A stretch of DNA of 64,000 nucleotides, taken from positions 1 to 64,000 of the forward strand of contig JBNKZU010000008.1 of NCBI GenBank assembly GCA_050301795.1, in the 5' to 3' direction. The notes beneath the pieces were generated by a model that made no database searches, was not told where the DNA came from, and saw only the letters and a list, made by a program, of their open reading frames with translations. This document shows positions 54,375-63,959 of the stretch, piece by piece. Origin of the DNA: JBNKZU01 sp050301795. Its GTDB lineage: Bacteria > Pseudomonadota > Gammaproteobacteria > Thiohalomonadales > Thiohalomonadaceae. Within the stretch, counting starts at the first letter, position 1. Each line of letters begins with the position of its first letter. The position numbers and the translations under genes are program-made.

Positions 54375-55540
54375 ATGCCCCGACCTTTACGGGCAACCGA
54401 GATTAATCCGAAATAGATCAACACAATAAACCCGACCAGTATCAACAGTTCGGGGGCATTTTGAAGGAGCGAATAGTCTTTAAGCAACAGATTCCGCATC
54501 GCCCCATTGGCGTGAGTCAACGGCAACGGATATGAGAGAATCTGAAAAAAGAGTGGAAACGATTTGATATCCCAAATCATGTCGCTTAGAAAAATCTGTG
54601 GCAGAATCACCAGCGGAATAAACTGTACCGCCTGAAACTCGTTATGTGCCATAAACGATGCAAGCAGTCCCAACATCAATCCAATCATCATCATCAAAAT
54701 GGTGATCAGTGCTATTGAGCCTAATTGAGGCCATGAAACAGGAAAGCTGATTAAAAATAGGACATAACCCAAAATGATGATCGATTGTACCGACGTGAAG
54801 ATAAAAAAGCCGCCGATATAGCCGCTCACTACCTTACCAAAACTTATCGGAGCAACCATAAGACGCTCCAGTGTGCCGTTAACCCGTTCTCGCTGAAAAG
54901 TGACCGTTGCTAGAATAAAGGTAAAAAAGAAAACAAAAAATGGCGGAAAAACGGGAAGAAAGAAATCAACCATGCGATAGTCGCCAGAGCCATAGAGATA
55001 GTGCTCCTCTATCTCCATCGGTAACGAATTAACTGAATCGGCACAAAAGGCTGAACATGACGCGTCGATCACAGTAGGTAGCGATGCCGCCAGATCGTCC
55101 ATTGATGATGCGATAGCACTTAACCCTGCCGCAGTAATCGTCGGATGTGTGCCCTCAACATAGACGTGCATCGTGCCCTGCTTACCATCAAAGCGATCAT
55201 TCAGCAGATCCGCATCAATATAGAGAATCGTATCGGCAACCCGGTTAATGAGATCCTTTTTGATTAACGCCTTAATCACATCACTATCGATCTCGTTATC
55301 ATCGATATTAAGTGCGACGATCTCGACGTTATCCTCCTGCTCGATCGCATTGACCAGCTCAGCATCAAACAGGCGGGCGACACCCCGCGTGACAACACCG
55401 ACCTTGACGCTCTCATCCTCAACAATCGCAAAAAACACTAACGTCATCACAACGATGGGCACCAGCAGCAGAAATGCTACGGTTCTGCGATCTCGCACAA
55501 TCTCACGAATAATACGCCAAGCGATCCATCTTGTTGTCAT
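54371..55540 (-). CDS. ABC-2 type transporter permease
   Basis: 389 residues. One N-terminal membrane helix, a periplasmic domain (about 45-205), then five hydrophobic segments, as in the YhhJ/YbhS/YbhR exporter permeases. Conserved FQRERVNGTLERLMVAPIS precedes the core membrane part. Translated with the ATPase gene upstream (4-nt overlap). Substrate unknown; probably drug or lipid export. Confidence 0.87.
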   Translation of the reverse strand: MTTRWIAWRIIREIVRDRRTVAFLLLVPIVVMTLVFFAIVEDESVKVGVVTRGVARLFDAELVNAIEQEDNVEIVALNIDDNEIDSDVIKALIKKDLINRVADTILYIDADLLNDRFDGKQGTMHVYVEGTHPTITAAGLSAIASSMDDLAASLPTVIDASCSAFCADSVNSLPMEIEEHYLYGSGDYRMVDFFLPVFPPFFVFFFTFILATVTFQRERVNGTLERLMVAPISFGKVVSGYIGGFFIFTSVQSIIILGYVLFLISFPVSWPQLGSIALITILMMMIGLMLGLLASFMAHNEFQAVQFIPLVILPQIFLSDMIWDIKSFPLFFQILSYPLPLTHANGAMRNLLLKDYSLLQNAPELLILVGFIVLIYFGLISVARKGRGI

Positions 55541-56274
55541 ACGATCTTCTCCGCCTCGATGGCATTGCTCCTAGTTGCCACCACAAACGCCTCCTCAAGA
55601 TCCTTGCTGTGATATTGCGCCATCAGCTCTTGAGGTGTTCCCTCTGACAACAATCTGCCATGGCGCAGAAATACAACATTCTGGCAACGCGATGCCTCAG
55701 GGATATTGTGAGTGGTAACAATGATTGATGTACCACTATCAACCATCTGCGAAAACCAATCCCAAAACCGGATACGAAGTAGAGGATCAACGCCAGCAGT
55801 CGGTTCATCAAGAATCAGCAGGCGGGGTTTATGGATCAGCGCCGTCGCCAACAACACTCGACGCACCATGCCTCCTGAAAGATTCACGATCAGCTCGTCA
55901 CGCCATTGAGAAAGCTCAACCATCTTGAGCACTTCAATTGCTCTGCTTTTAAGCTCATCCTCCGCCATGTGGTAAATACGTCCATAAAAGAGCACATTCT
56001 CCATCACCGAAAGACCCGAGTAGAGCGCCAACTGCTGTGGCATATAACCAATTAATGGCCGCACCTCATTAGCGCCTGGCTGATATTGATTAAAGAGGGT
56101 GATCTCACCGGACTGTGCGCGTACAAGCCCCATAATGGTACGAATTAACGTCGTCTTGCCGGCACCATTGGGGCCAAGTAATCCAAATACCTGCCCCTCA
56201 CCAATATTGAGTGACAGATCATCAATCACCTTATGATTGCCGAGTTTGATTGAGAGGTAGTCAATATTCAGCAT
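55537..56274 (-). CDS. ABC transporter ATP-binding protein
   Basis: 245-residue ATPase with Walker A GPNGAGKTT, signature NLSGGMVRR, Walker B LLILDEPTAGVD and the switch His in VTTHNIPEA. Energises the ABC-2 permease encoded immediately downstream. 12 nt downstream of the spermidine-synthase-like gene. Confidence 0.9.
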   Translation of the reverse strand: MLNIDYLSIKLGNHKVIDDLSLNIGEGQVFGLLGPNGAGKTTLIRTIMGLVRAQSGEITLFNQYQPGANEVRPLIGYMPQQLALYSGLSVMENVLFYGRIYHMAEDELKSRAIEVLKMVELSQWRDELIVNLSGGMVRRVLLATALIHKPRLLILDEPTAGVDPLLRIRFWDWFSQMVDSGTSIIVTTHNIPEASRCQNVVFLRHGRLLSEGTPQELMAQYHSKDLEEAFVVATRSNAIEAEKIV

Positions 56275-56286
56275 TGTCTTTTCGAT

Positions 56287-57039
56287 TTATCGATCAATTC
56301 TGCTAATTGCATAGCTTAGCCTGCAATCGGCACGATCTTCATTGAGTTCATTGATCTGCCTTATATTTCGCTTCAACTCTGAAATTTCATGATAGCGACG
56401 ATGAAAGGCTCCAATTACATTCTCATACAGTGGTGTTATTAGCCTGAATGCCGAAAGAAAATTTTTCGTGATTCTTTTATCTTCAAAATATCCTGATGAT
56501 TGAAGCTCATGCTCATCACCAAAATTAAAGACCACCGCTCCACTGTTACCAAGATGGTTGGTCAGTGACTCAAACCATTGCACATCCGCGAAGACTGGAC
56601 GATAGGGTTCGGCAATGCCATCAATAAAAATATCATCAATAATCAGATCAAATGGCTCCCCCTGATACTCCTCCAGCCAGGCGCGGGCATCATCACAGAT
56701 GATCGTTACATTCTTCTGACGTAACCCAAAAAACTCTTTGGCAACCTTGATATGAACAGGATCTAACTCAATTCCGATAATCTCATCCGGCTTGATGAAA
56801 TGGTTTAGCTGATTAATGACCGCACCACCACCAACACCAAGCATCAGGACTCGCTTGATCGATCCCCGTGGTGCAAACATTGAAGGCAGAAACAGCAGAT
56901 CCCAGACGTTCCCGGTGACTGGCTGATTCGGATTGTATTGGGAGTGAAACGCACCATTGGTATAGAGACGACGGGTGGCTCCCGCTGAACGAACCTCATA
57001 GGTACGATCATCAATCGTATGGCTCCAAATAAGCGCCAT
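56287..57039 (-). CDS. Spermidine-synthase-like SAM-fold protein
   Basis: 250 residues with the aminopropyltransferase/SAM fold: VLMLGVGGGAVINQL, IGIELDPVHI, CDDARAWLEEY and LIIDDIFIDG. The substrate loop differs from true spermidine synthases, so it may be a methyltransferase-like relative and not a polyamine enzyme. It abuts the tcdA stop (0 nt gap). Confidence 0.75.
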   Translation of the reverse strand: MALIWSHTIDDRTYEVRSAGATRRLYTNGAFHSQYNPNQPVTGNVWDLLFLPSMFAPRGSIKRVLMLGVGGGAVINQLNHFIKPDEIIGIELDPVHIKVAKEFFGLRQKNVTIICDDARAWLEEYQGEPFDLIIDDIFIDGIAEPYRPVFADVQWFESLTNHLGNSGAVVFNFGDEHELQSSGYFEDKRITKNFLSAFRLITPLYENVIGAFHRRYHEISELKRNIRQINELNEDRADCRLSYAISRIDR

Positions 57040-57819
57040 CTATTTAACCAACCGATTGAGAAGCGTTGATACAGCCATAAGTCCAAAGCTGGCGGTTACT
57101 GCAACCGAGGCGCCGTAGCCCATCGCACAGTCGAGGCTCAGCCCATGAACACCCGGCTTTTCGCCGCTGACGCTTCCATCAGATTTGGGGTAGACCGGCT
57201 GCTCAGTAGAGTAGACACACTCAATGCCAAATTTACGTTTGGGATTACGGCTAAAGTTATGTAATCGCCGTAACTGATTGCGTACCTTTGCTGCGAGAGG
57301 ATCATTGGTGGTGCGACTGAGATCAGCAATTGTTATCTGAGAAGGGTCTCGCATCCCACCCGCACCGCCGGTAGTGACCATCGGGATCTTGTTACGTTTA
57401 CAGTAGTAGATCATCTCCGCCTTGTATTTGATCACATCAATGGCATCGATCACGCCGCTAAGGCCGCTATGAAGAAGCTGTGAAAGATTATCCGAGGTCA
57501 ATCGATCTTCAATTCCATGAATCACACAATCTGGATTAATCTCGCCAATACGCTCCACCATCACCGCGACCTTTTCACGCCCTACAGTCGCGTCAAGTGT
57601 ATGAAGCTGGCGATTGATGTTAGAGAGTGAGATCGAATCGTGATCGATTAATGTAATCTCACCAACACCAGTTCGTGCCAACGCCTCGGCTGCCCATGAG
57701 CCAACGCCACCAATACCCACCACACAGATATGGGCATTGCGGATCTTCTCAGCACCCTCCACACCATAAAGGCGGGTGATGCCGTTGAAGCGTTCGTTAA
57801 ATGATTCGTCTTTAGACAC
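57040..57819 (-). CDS. tcdA: tRNA threonylcarbamoyladenosine dehydratase
   Basis: A 259-residue E1-like enzyme (older names CsdL, YgdL) that cyclises t6A to ct6A in tRNA. The ATP site is VGIGGVGSWAAEALARTGVG; LIDHDSISLSNINRQ and VIDAIDVIKYKAEM are conserved. The C-terminal hydrophobic segment (GYGASVAVTASFGLMAVSTLLN) may anchor it to the membrane. It acts downstream of TsaC, encoded at the other end of this window. Confidence 0.93.
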   Translation of the reverse strand: MSKDESFNERFNGITRLYGVEGAEKIRNAHICVVGIGGVGSWAAEALARTGVGEITLIDHDSISLSNINRQLHTLDATVGREKVAVMVERIGEINPDCVIHGIEDRLTSDNLSQLLHSGLSGVIDAIDVIKYKAEMIYYCKRNKIPMVTTGGAGGMRDPSQITIADLSRTTNDPLAAKVRNQLRRLHNFSRNPKRKFGIECVYSTEQPVYPKSDGSVSGEKPGVHGLSLDCAMGYGASVAVTASFGLMAVSTLLNRLVK

Positions 57820-57883
57820 CTGTTCCCAAGCCTGATAATGGTTAGCGTGATGCTATTTTACACCTTATGGCTAATAGAGCGTT

Positions 57884-58387
57884 TTAATAATCGCCCATTT
57901 CTAATACCGCTTCGGCAGTCACTCGATTCCCATTAACCGCTTTCACTGTCACATAGTAGGCATGTTTCTTACCACCTGAGCATGGTGGCATATATGCTCC
58001 AGCCTTGTCCCATCCGGGACTAAGATGTGCAGCAATGGTTTTAAACCCGACCGGAAGATTGAAGCTATGCCCAGGAACCGAAGGGATCTCCACCTTTGTT
58101 ATTGAAGAACCAAGTACGAAACTCATTTTTCCATGGCCGCCATTATCCATCTTCTGATAATCGCGATCACTATACTCCAACTCAATCGCTGTGGTTCCTG
58201 TTGGTATATCACCCACGATTAGCCTCGGTGTTGCTGGATTAATACCGCCAAACCTCAAACATTGCTGTCCCGCCGGAACCTTAATGCCGTCCCATGACGC
58301 GTCGGCAAACCTGACATCAAAACCATAAACCTCTGTATTCAAAAGTGTCAGAACAATAACAGACAGATATGATTTTATTTTCATCAT
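57884..58387 (-). CDS. Secreted hypothetical protein
   Basis: 167 residues with a signal peptide (MMKIKSYLSVIVLTLLNTEVYG, cleavage before FDVRF). The mature part includes SWDGIKVPAGQQCLRFGGINPATPRL, an HGKMSF segment, and a PPCSGGKKHAYYVTVKAVN stretch reminiscent of Kex/PEBP-like secreted proteins. GGAG precedes the start. Likely periplasmic; function not recognised. Confidence 0.65.
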   Translation of the reverse strand: MMKIKSYLSVIVLTLLNTEVYGFDVRFADASWDGIKVPAGQQCLRFGGINPATPRLIVGDIPTGTTAIELEYSDRDYQKMDNGGHGKMSFVLGSSITKVEIPSVPGHSFNLPVGFKTIAAHLSPGWDKAGAYMPPCSGGKKHAYYVTVKAVNGNRVTAEAVLEMGDY

Positions 58388-58403
58388 AGCGATGACTCCT
58401 TTC

Positions 58404-58655
58404 TCATGGATTACTCTTTTCTTCTGCTTTTTTTACCCGGATTTTACTATTGCCGATACTCTTGCCATTGAGGTTTTTAATCGCCGCTTTGGCTTCGCCC
58501 GGCTTCGGCATCTCTACAAATGCAAAGCCCTTCGAGAGTCCGGTCTCTTTATCTAGCACCAAATTGCACGACTGTACGGCACCAAATTCATCAAAGAGGT
58601 TTTTTAACTCTGCTTCTGTTGTACTACGTGCAAGATTGCGAATAAGTATTTTCAT
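58404..58655 (-). CDS. RNA-binding protein with one RRM domain
   Basis: 83 residues from the ATG at 58655 (AAAGG upstream); the longer frame to 58715 adds residues not found in the family. A single RNA recognition motif with RNP2 ILIRNL and RNP1 KGFAFVEM, like the small cold- or stress-linked RRM proteins of bacteria. The basic tail (RVKKAEEKS) may add RNA affinity. Confidence 0.88.
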   Translation of the reverse strand: MKILIRNLARSTTEAELKNLFDEFGAVQSCNLVLDKETGLSKGFAFVEMPKPGEAKAAIKNLNGKSIGNSKIRVKKAEEKSNP

Positions 58656-58803
58656 TAAATCGATATGCCTTTTTAGTTTTTGTTTGTTTCCAAATATCAA
58701 GACATCATGCGCCAAGTTGTATAGGAATAATAGAACACATCCATCACACCCTCTATGTCATGCAATGAAACGTAATTTTAAAAACAGTATTGTGGATGAA
58801 AAA

Positions 58804-59112
58804 TTATAGTTTTAGATAAAAAAAGACGAACCGCCCCTTCTCAAAATCAACCTTTAATGTCGCGCCATGATAAAGGCCATAATCGACATATCCCGGAGTA
58901 GCTGAATCCTGATGGCATTCGCTACTGTGTTGCGGGGACTCAAAATCGCGGTCGCGGTCATACCATGAGAGCAACATGTAATCACCCAGGTGCTGCTCGG
59001 CTACGGTATCCGCTATCGTCATTGCAGCTCTGTAATCATCAACCAGAACCTCCGGTTCGATAATGGTGACGCCGCTATAATCCGGCGGCTCAATATTACA
59101 GCTTGCTGACAT
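58804..59112 (-). CDS. Hypothetical protein, conserved-looking
   Basis: 102 residues: an acidic N-terminal part (DYSGVTIIEPEVLVDDYRAAM) then LLSWYDRDRDFESPQHSSEC and GYVDYGLYHGATLKVDFEKGRFVFFY. The pattern looks like a small conserved soluble domain, but I do not recognise a function. Divergent from the radical SAM gene. Confidence 0.6.
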   Translation of the reverse strand: MSASCNIEPPDYSGVTIIEPEVLVDDYRAAMTIADTVAEQHLGDYMLLSWYDRDRDFESPQHSSECHQDSATPGYVDYGLYHGATLKVDFEKGRFVFFYLKL

Positions 59113-59187
59113 GATCTTCTCCTCTGTTATGATGCACCTTTATTTCAAACAGGTACTCGGGGCGCTCTTCTCTGTGGTGATTATTCT

Positions 59188-60693
59188 ATGACATCCATCG
59201 TTCTGACCACACTCAACGCCCGCTTTATTCACAGCGCACTTGGACTGCGCTACCTTAAGGCCAATATGGGGTCGCTCTACGATAATACCGAGATTGTTGA
59301 GTTCACCATTAACCAGCGCCCGGTCGACATTGCCGAATCGCTGCTGAAAAAAGACCCGATCATTATCGGCTTTAGTGTCTATATCTGGAACACCACCGAA
59401 ACCATTGCGGTGATCAAAACACTCCGAGCCATTGCACCGGAAATTACCATCATTGTTGGTGGCCCCGAGGTGAGCCACGAGATCGAGACACAGCCCTACC
59501 CGGAGATCGCTGATTACATCGTTCAGGGCATGGCCGATCTGAGCTTTGCGCAGCTCTGCCAACAACTGGTTGATGGTTCACCACCGGATTCAAACATCAT
59601 TTTCGCCCCACCCTTTGATCCCTTAAAGGTCAAACTGCCTTATGACGAATATACCGATGAAGACATTGCCCATCGTGTGATCTATGTCGAGGCATCACGC
59701 GGCTGCCCTTTTCGGTGTCAGTTCTGTCTATCGGCGCTTGATAAAACGGTGTGGTCGTTTGAACTGGATGAGTTCTTGGCCGCAATGGAGAGGTTGTATC
59801 AACGTGGGGTTCGTCACTTCAAGTTTGTGGATCGCACCTTTAATCTGAAGGTGTCCACCTCTAAAAGGATCTTGCAGTTCTTTTTAGATCGCATCAGTGA
59901 TGATCTGTTCCTGCACTTTGAGCTGATCCCGGATCATCTGCCGAATGGTCTGCGGGAGATGATTGCAAAATTCCCACCACACGCCCTTCAATTTGAGATT
60001 GGTATACAGAGCTTTAACCCCGAGGTGCAGGCGCTGATTGAACGCAAGCAGGATGATGATAAAAGCGCCGACAACATGCACTGGTTAAAAGAGCTGGGAA
60101 CGGTTCATACCCATGCCGATCTGATTATCGGCCTGCCGGGTGAGGACATGGCGAGCTTCGCCAAGGGCTTTAATAAAATGGTAGCGCTGACACCGGATGA
60201 GATTCAGGTGGGTATTCTAAAGCGCCTGCGCGGCTCGCCGATTATTCAACATACCGAGCGCTACCAGTTACGCTTCAGCCCTCTACCGCCCTATGACATC
60301 CTCGCAACACGCGATATCGATTTTGCCACCATGCGCCGATTGTCACGTTTTGCACGTTACTGGGATCAGATTGCCAATTCGGGGCGCTTTAAAAACGTCC
60401 TTTCCCTTTTGCTTGGTGATCACCCCTTTGAAAACTTTTTAACCTTGAGTGATTGGCTTTTTGAGGTGACGGCACAAACACATCGGATAAACCTTGATCG
60501 TATGTTCGCCATGATTCATCGGTGGGCGTCTCTTCAACACCATATCGATAGCAGGTTAATTGAACACAACCTTTTGATAGACTTTAACCATAGTGGGATT
60601 AAGGGTCACCCCTCTTGGCTTAAGCAGAGTAAACTCTCTACTCAAAACTCTCGAAATACCAGAAGCCGCCAAAAAAGACACCAAACTCAATAG
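59188..60693 (+). CDS. B12-binding domain radical SAM protein (DUF4080 type)
   Basis: 501 residues. N-terminal cobalamin-binding-like Rossmann domain (about 1-130, with IIIGFSVYIWN and IIVGGPEVSHE), then a radical SAM core with the [4Fe-4S] motif C-x3-C-x2-C in SRGCPFRCQFCLSALD, and a C-terminal DUF4080-like region. Substrate unknown; family members methylate or rearrange unactivated carbons. It precedes the GMC pair by 11 nt, so the three genes may be co-transcribed. Confidence 0.85.
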   Translation: MTSIVLTTLNARFIHSALGLRYLKANMGSLYDNTEIVEFTINQRPVDIAESLLKKDPIIIGFSVYIWNTTETIAVIKTLRAIAPEITIIVGGPEVSHEIETQPYPEIADYIVQGMADLSFAQLCQQLVDGSPPDSNIIFAPPFDPLKVKLPYDEYTDEDIAHRVIYVEASRGCPFRCQFCLSALDKTVWSFELDEFLAAMERLYQRGVRHFKFVDRTFNLKVSTSKRILQFFLDRISDDLFLHFELIPDHLPNGLREMIAKFPPHALQFEIGIQSFNPEVQALIERKQDDDKSADNMHWLKELGTVHTHADLIIGLPGEDMASFAKGFNKMVALTPDEIQVGILKRLRGSPIIQHTERYQLRFSPLPPYDILATRDIDFATMRRLSRFARYWDQIANSGRFKNVLSLLLGDHPFENFLTLSDWLFEVTAQTHRINLDRMFAMIHRWASLQHHIDSRLIEHNLLIDFNHSGIKGHPSWLKQSKLSTQNSRNTRSRQKRHQTQ

Positions 60694-60704
60694 GAGCATC
60701 TGCC

Positions 60705-61214
60705 GTGAGCTTAACCCGAAGAGCGTTTATTAAATACAGCCTGAAGACCTCGCTGTTGCTGTCACTGCCACAGCTATCATTAGCCTCAAAACGCAGTGGG
60801 TTACGCTTTATTTCTGATCAGGATCTGCTTTTTTTCAGGGCAATCATCCCGGTTCTGCTTAACGACTCGGGCTATACACAAAAAGAGTTCGATCAAGTCG
60901 TTCAAGGAGTCGACACTACTATCTCTTATCTGGGAAAGGATATTCAGGAGGAGTTATCTGATCTGTTGGCATTAATGGGGAACCGCCTCAGTCGCGTGGT
61001 TGTGACAGGCCTTTGGGCCAACTGGGACGAGGCCTCCGACAAGGATATTAATACATTTATGAACAACTGGAAGGCGGGCAATCTGGAATCCCTTGGTGAC
61101 GCCTACATTGGGCTACATGATCTTATCCTTGGCTCGTGGTATTCAACACCGCAATCGTGGCCATCGATTCACTACCCCGGCCCGGTAACAATAACCGGAC
61201 AATCACCGTCATGA
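60705..61214 (+). CDS. Exported small partner of the GMC oxidoreductase
   Basis: 169 residues, GTG start with AGGAG 8 nt upstream. The N-terminus SLTRRAFIKYS followed by a hydrophobic stretch is a twin-arginine signal. The mature part (DQDLLFFRAIIPVLLNDSGY) resembles small subunits paired with membrane-associated GMC dehydrogenases, such as the gluconate dehydrogenase type. Its stop overlaps the next ATG (ATGA), so both are made together. Confidence 0.65.
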   Translation: MSLTRRAFIKYSLKTSLLLSLPQLSLASKRSGLRFISDQDLLFFRAIIPVLLNDSGYTQKEFDQVVQGVDTTISYLGKDIQEELSDLLALMGNRLSRVVVTGLWANWDEASDKDINTFMNNWKAGNLESLGDAYIGLHDLILGSWYSTPQSWPSIHYPGPVTITGQSPS

Positions 61215-62794
61215 AAAACTCCAAACAACACCTTCGCGCAAGCCAGCTTCAGGACAACCTTGAATTAACGACTGATATTGTTGTGATCGGCTCCGGTGCC
61301 GGAGGAGGTATTGCTGCTGAGACTCTGACCAATGCCGGATTTAAGGTTGTCATTATCGAAAAAGGGCCGTATCACGATCGTAATGATTTTAATATGAATG
61401 AGGCTGAAGCCTATCTCTACCGCTATCATGAGGTTGCCTCGGCAACAACCCGTGATAAAGCAATTCAACTTCTCCAGGGAAAATGTGTTGGTGGCAGTAC
61501 TACCGTTAACTGGATGTCCAGCTTTCGCACTCCTGAGCAAACCCTGAAGTATTGGAGAGATAGCTTTAGTGTAAAGGGTTTAGGTAATAACGATCTCAAC
61601 CTCTACTTTGATCGCATTGAAAAAAAGTTAAACATCAAGCCTTGGCAGGGCCCGCACAATCAGAACAACCTTCTACTTCAAAAAGGCACCAATAAACTGG
61701 GTTGGCATAACGGCTTAATTCGACGCAACCAGATCGATTGTGCCTCTATTGGCGCCTGCGGCTTGGGCTGTCCGATTGGCGCAAAACAGTCGATGATGGA
61801 GACCGCTATCCCAAAAGCCCTTCAAGATGGCGCACTTCTAATCTCTGAACTAGAAGCGTGGCGCTTTGAACACCACAATGGGCGTATCAAGACCCTCCAA
61901 TCAAAGGCGCTTAATTCGGAATTGACCGATCACAGCGGTGTCAGTGTCACCATACATGCCAGCCATTTTATTCTCGCAGCCGGAGCAATAGCATCACCTG
62001 GATTGATGTTGAGGTCGGAACTTCCAGATCCACATCAACGTATCGGCAAACGCACCTATTGTCATCCGACCATTGCCAGTACCGCGCTCTATAAACAACC
62101 TGTGGAGATGTATAAGGGCGCACCCCAAACGATCTACAGTGATCATTTTTTATGGGGTGATGATGTCAATAGTGAGGCGTATGGATTCAAGATTGAGGTA
62201 CCTCCGGTACACCCTATCCTGATGGCAACAACGCTCAAACACTTTGGATCTGATCATGCCCGGTTGATGAAGCTCTATCCCAACTTGCATGTGCAGATTG
62301 CACTGTTACGTGATGGTTTTCATGCCTCAGATGAGGGTGGTACAGTCAGGCTAAACGCATTTAAACAGCCGAAACTCGACTACCCAATTAGCGACTCATT
62401 GATCCAAAGTGCTTTTAAAGCACTGAAATCGATGGCAACAATACAGTTTGCATCCGGCGCACAATGGGTGATGCCGATGCATACACAGGCGATAAGGCAA
62501 AACAGTTTATCCTCCTTCACATCCCATCTTGAGCATCTGGATGCTGAGAAGAAAAAGTTGCAACTCTTCAGCGCCCATCTGATGGGCGGGTGTGGCATGG
62601 GAGAAGATCCAAAGAGAAGTGTGGTCAACTCACAAGGAAAACATCATCACATTGCAAATCTGCATGTTATGGATGGCTCGATCTTCCCAAGCAGTCTTGG
62701 TGTTAATCCACAGGTAACGGTCTTCTCTCTCTCACTCAGAAACAGTGAGGCTCTGACACAACAGATCAAGCTTCAAACCACTGCGAAATCGTAA
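61211..62794 (+). CDS. GMC family oxidoreductase
   Basis: 527 residues from the ATG at 61211, which overlaps the upstream stop. FAD-binding motif VVIGSGAGGGIAAETL, VGGSTTVNWMSSFR, and the C-terminal GMC signature LMGGCGMGEDP...VMDGSIFPSSLGVNPQ. A CASIGACGLGCPIGAKQ Cys-rich loop is typical of the cholesterol-oxidase/long-chain alcohol oxidase branch. Probably oxidises an alcohol or sugar, exported or membrane-bound with its Tat partner by hitchhiking; substrate unknown. Confidence 0.85.
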   Translation: MKNSKQHLRASQLQDNLELTTDIVVIGSGAGGGIAAETLTNAGFKVVIIEKGPYHDRNDFNMNEAEAYLYRYHEVASATTRDKAIQLLQGKCVGGSTTVNWMSSFRTPEQTLKYWRDSFSVKGLGNNDLNLYFDRIEKKLNIKPWQGPHNQNNLLLQKGTNKLGWHNGLIRRNQIDCASIGACGLGCPIGAKQSMMETAIPKALQDGALLISELEAWRFEHHNGRIKTLQSKALNSELTDHSGVSVTIHASHFILAAGAIASPGLMLRSELPDPHQRIGKRTYCHPTIASTALYKQPVEMYKGAPQTIYSDHFLWGDDVNSEAYGFKIEVPPVHPILMATTLKHFGSDHARLMKLYPNLHVQIALLRDGFHASDEGGTVRLNAFKQPKLDYPISDSLIQSAFKALKSMATIQFASGAQWVMPMHTQAIRQNSLSSFTSHLEHLDAEKKKLQLFSAHLMGGCGMGEDPKRSVVNSQGKHHHIANLHVMDGSIFPSSLGVNPQVTVFSLSLRNSEALTQQIKLQTTAKS

Positions 62795-62812
62795 AACCAC
62801 ATCCTCTAATGC

Positions 62813-62843
62813 AAAAAAAGCGGTAGCACCAAGGTACTACCGC
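62813..62843 (-). terminator. Rho-independent terminator of the porin gene
   Basis: Stem GCGGTAG-ACC paired with GGT-CTACCGC (one mismatch, two-nt loop, 62820-62843) followed on the minus strand by seven T residues (62819-62813). Located 54 nt past the porin stop; it can also limit read-through from the convergent GMC gene. Confidence 0.88.
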
Positions 62844-62897
62844 CAAATCAAGAAGATATTCAGATATGAACAGCATCCATCCGTGGATAAGTCTGTG

Positions 62898-63959
62898 TTA
62901 GAACTTCAACACATATCCCAATGACAGCGCCGATGGGCTACCACCATTTGCCGTTTTAAGCTCGTCGCCATGGCCACCATCTACACCCTGGAACTTTGCA
63001 TTGGCGCCATTACTTGTTGAGGTATAAACCACATAGATTTTTGCCATTTTATCCAGTTTGCTGAATGCGCCAATGGCGGTCATTGTTGCCCCGCTATCAG
63101 AGGTTCCATCATAATCGCCTGCACTCAGATACTGGAAACGAACATCAGTTTGTCCACTGAGTTTCATCGAGCCATTAAGCCCAATCACATTTCTTTTCCA
63201 AACTGAACCCGTAGTATTACTATCCGTGATCTCAGAGATCAGACCAACCTTTGCACCATCTAATTTATAAACGGCTGTGACGCGAGTGTTATCTACCTTT
63301 TCGCCGCCCAGGTCAGACCAACTTTCAATACCCCCTGCAACAAACAGAGCCCCTTCACTATAGAAGATTGCAACACTGGTCATATCTGCATTGTTATCAT
63401 CCAGAGATCCACTGACCGATGCTGTTGGGTTGCTTGCTGAATACATCGCCTCAAGTTTAATTGAGCCAAATTTATTGCTATACATAATCGCATTCTCGCC
63501 ACGATCATTCAGCTTGTTTCCTTTGCCTGATGCTGCACCGAGTACTGCTCTACGATCTGCTATGGTATCACCAAAGAGATCCCACTTGCCGCCTACACTC
63601 TTCACTGGGGTGTCGTGATGCCCGATCAACACGGTTCCAAATCCACCCTTTAGTCCTGCATAGGAGTTACGTGTTGCAAAAGAGCCATTGGCCTCATCAA
63701 AGTTGACCTCCTGTTCAAGCTTGTAGATCCCTTTCATACCATTTTCAAACTCAACTTCACCTTTAAAACCGAGTCGACTTGAATTGCTTGAGATTGAGGT
63801 TTGAGTAGATTCTGCTGCAACATCAGGATTGCTGGAATCAACGGACATATGTAATTTTCCATAAACTTCCAGCTTTTTGTCTGCGACTTCAATTGCATTT
63901 GCCGCCACTGGAATAACGACTCCTGCAGCCATTATTAATGAGATAATTTTCTTTTGCAT
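62898..63959 (-). CDS. Gram-negative porin
   Basis: 353 residues from the ATG at 63959, which has TTGGAG upstream; an in-frame TTG four codons earlier overlaps that site. Signal peptide of about 22 residues (cleaves after ANA). The mature chain has the alternating beta-barrel pattern and family segments KLEVYGKLHMSVDSS, SSRLGFKGE, LKGGFGTVLIGHHDTP, and ends with LSLGYVLKF, whose terminal Phe is the outer-membrane assembly signal. Trimeric general porin expected; 5' region reaches the window edge. Confidence 0.92.
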   Translation of the reverse strand: MQKKIISLIMAAGVVIPVAANAIEVADKKLEVYGKLHMSVDSSNPDVAAESTQTSISSNSSRLGFKGEVEFENGMKGIYKLEQEVNFDEANGSFATRNSYAGLKGGFGTVLIGHHDTPVKSVGGKWDLFGDTIADRRAVLGAASGKGNKLNDRGENAIMYSNKFGSIKLEAMYSASNPTASVSGSLDDNNADMTSVAIFYSEGALFVAGGIESWSDLGGEKVDNTRVTAVYKLDGAKVGLISEITDSNTTGSVWKRNVIGLNGSMKLSGQTDVRFQYLSAGDYDGTSDSGATMTAIGAFSKLDKMAKIYVVYTSTSNGANAKFQGVDGGHGDELKTANGGSPSALSLGYVLKF

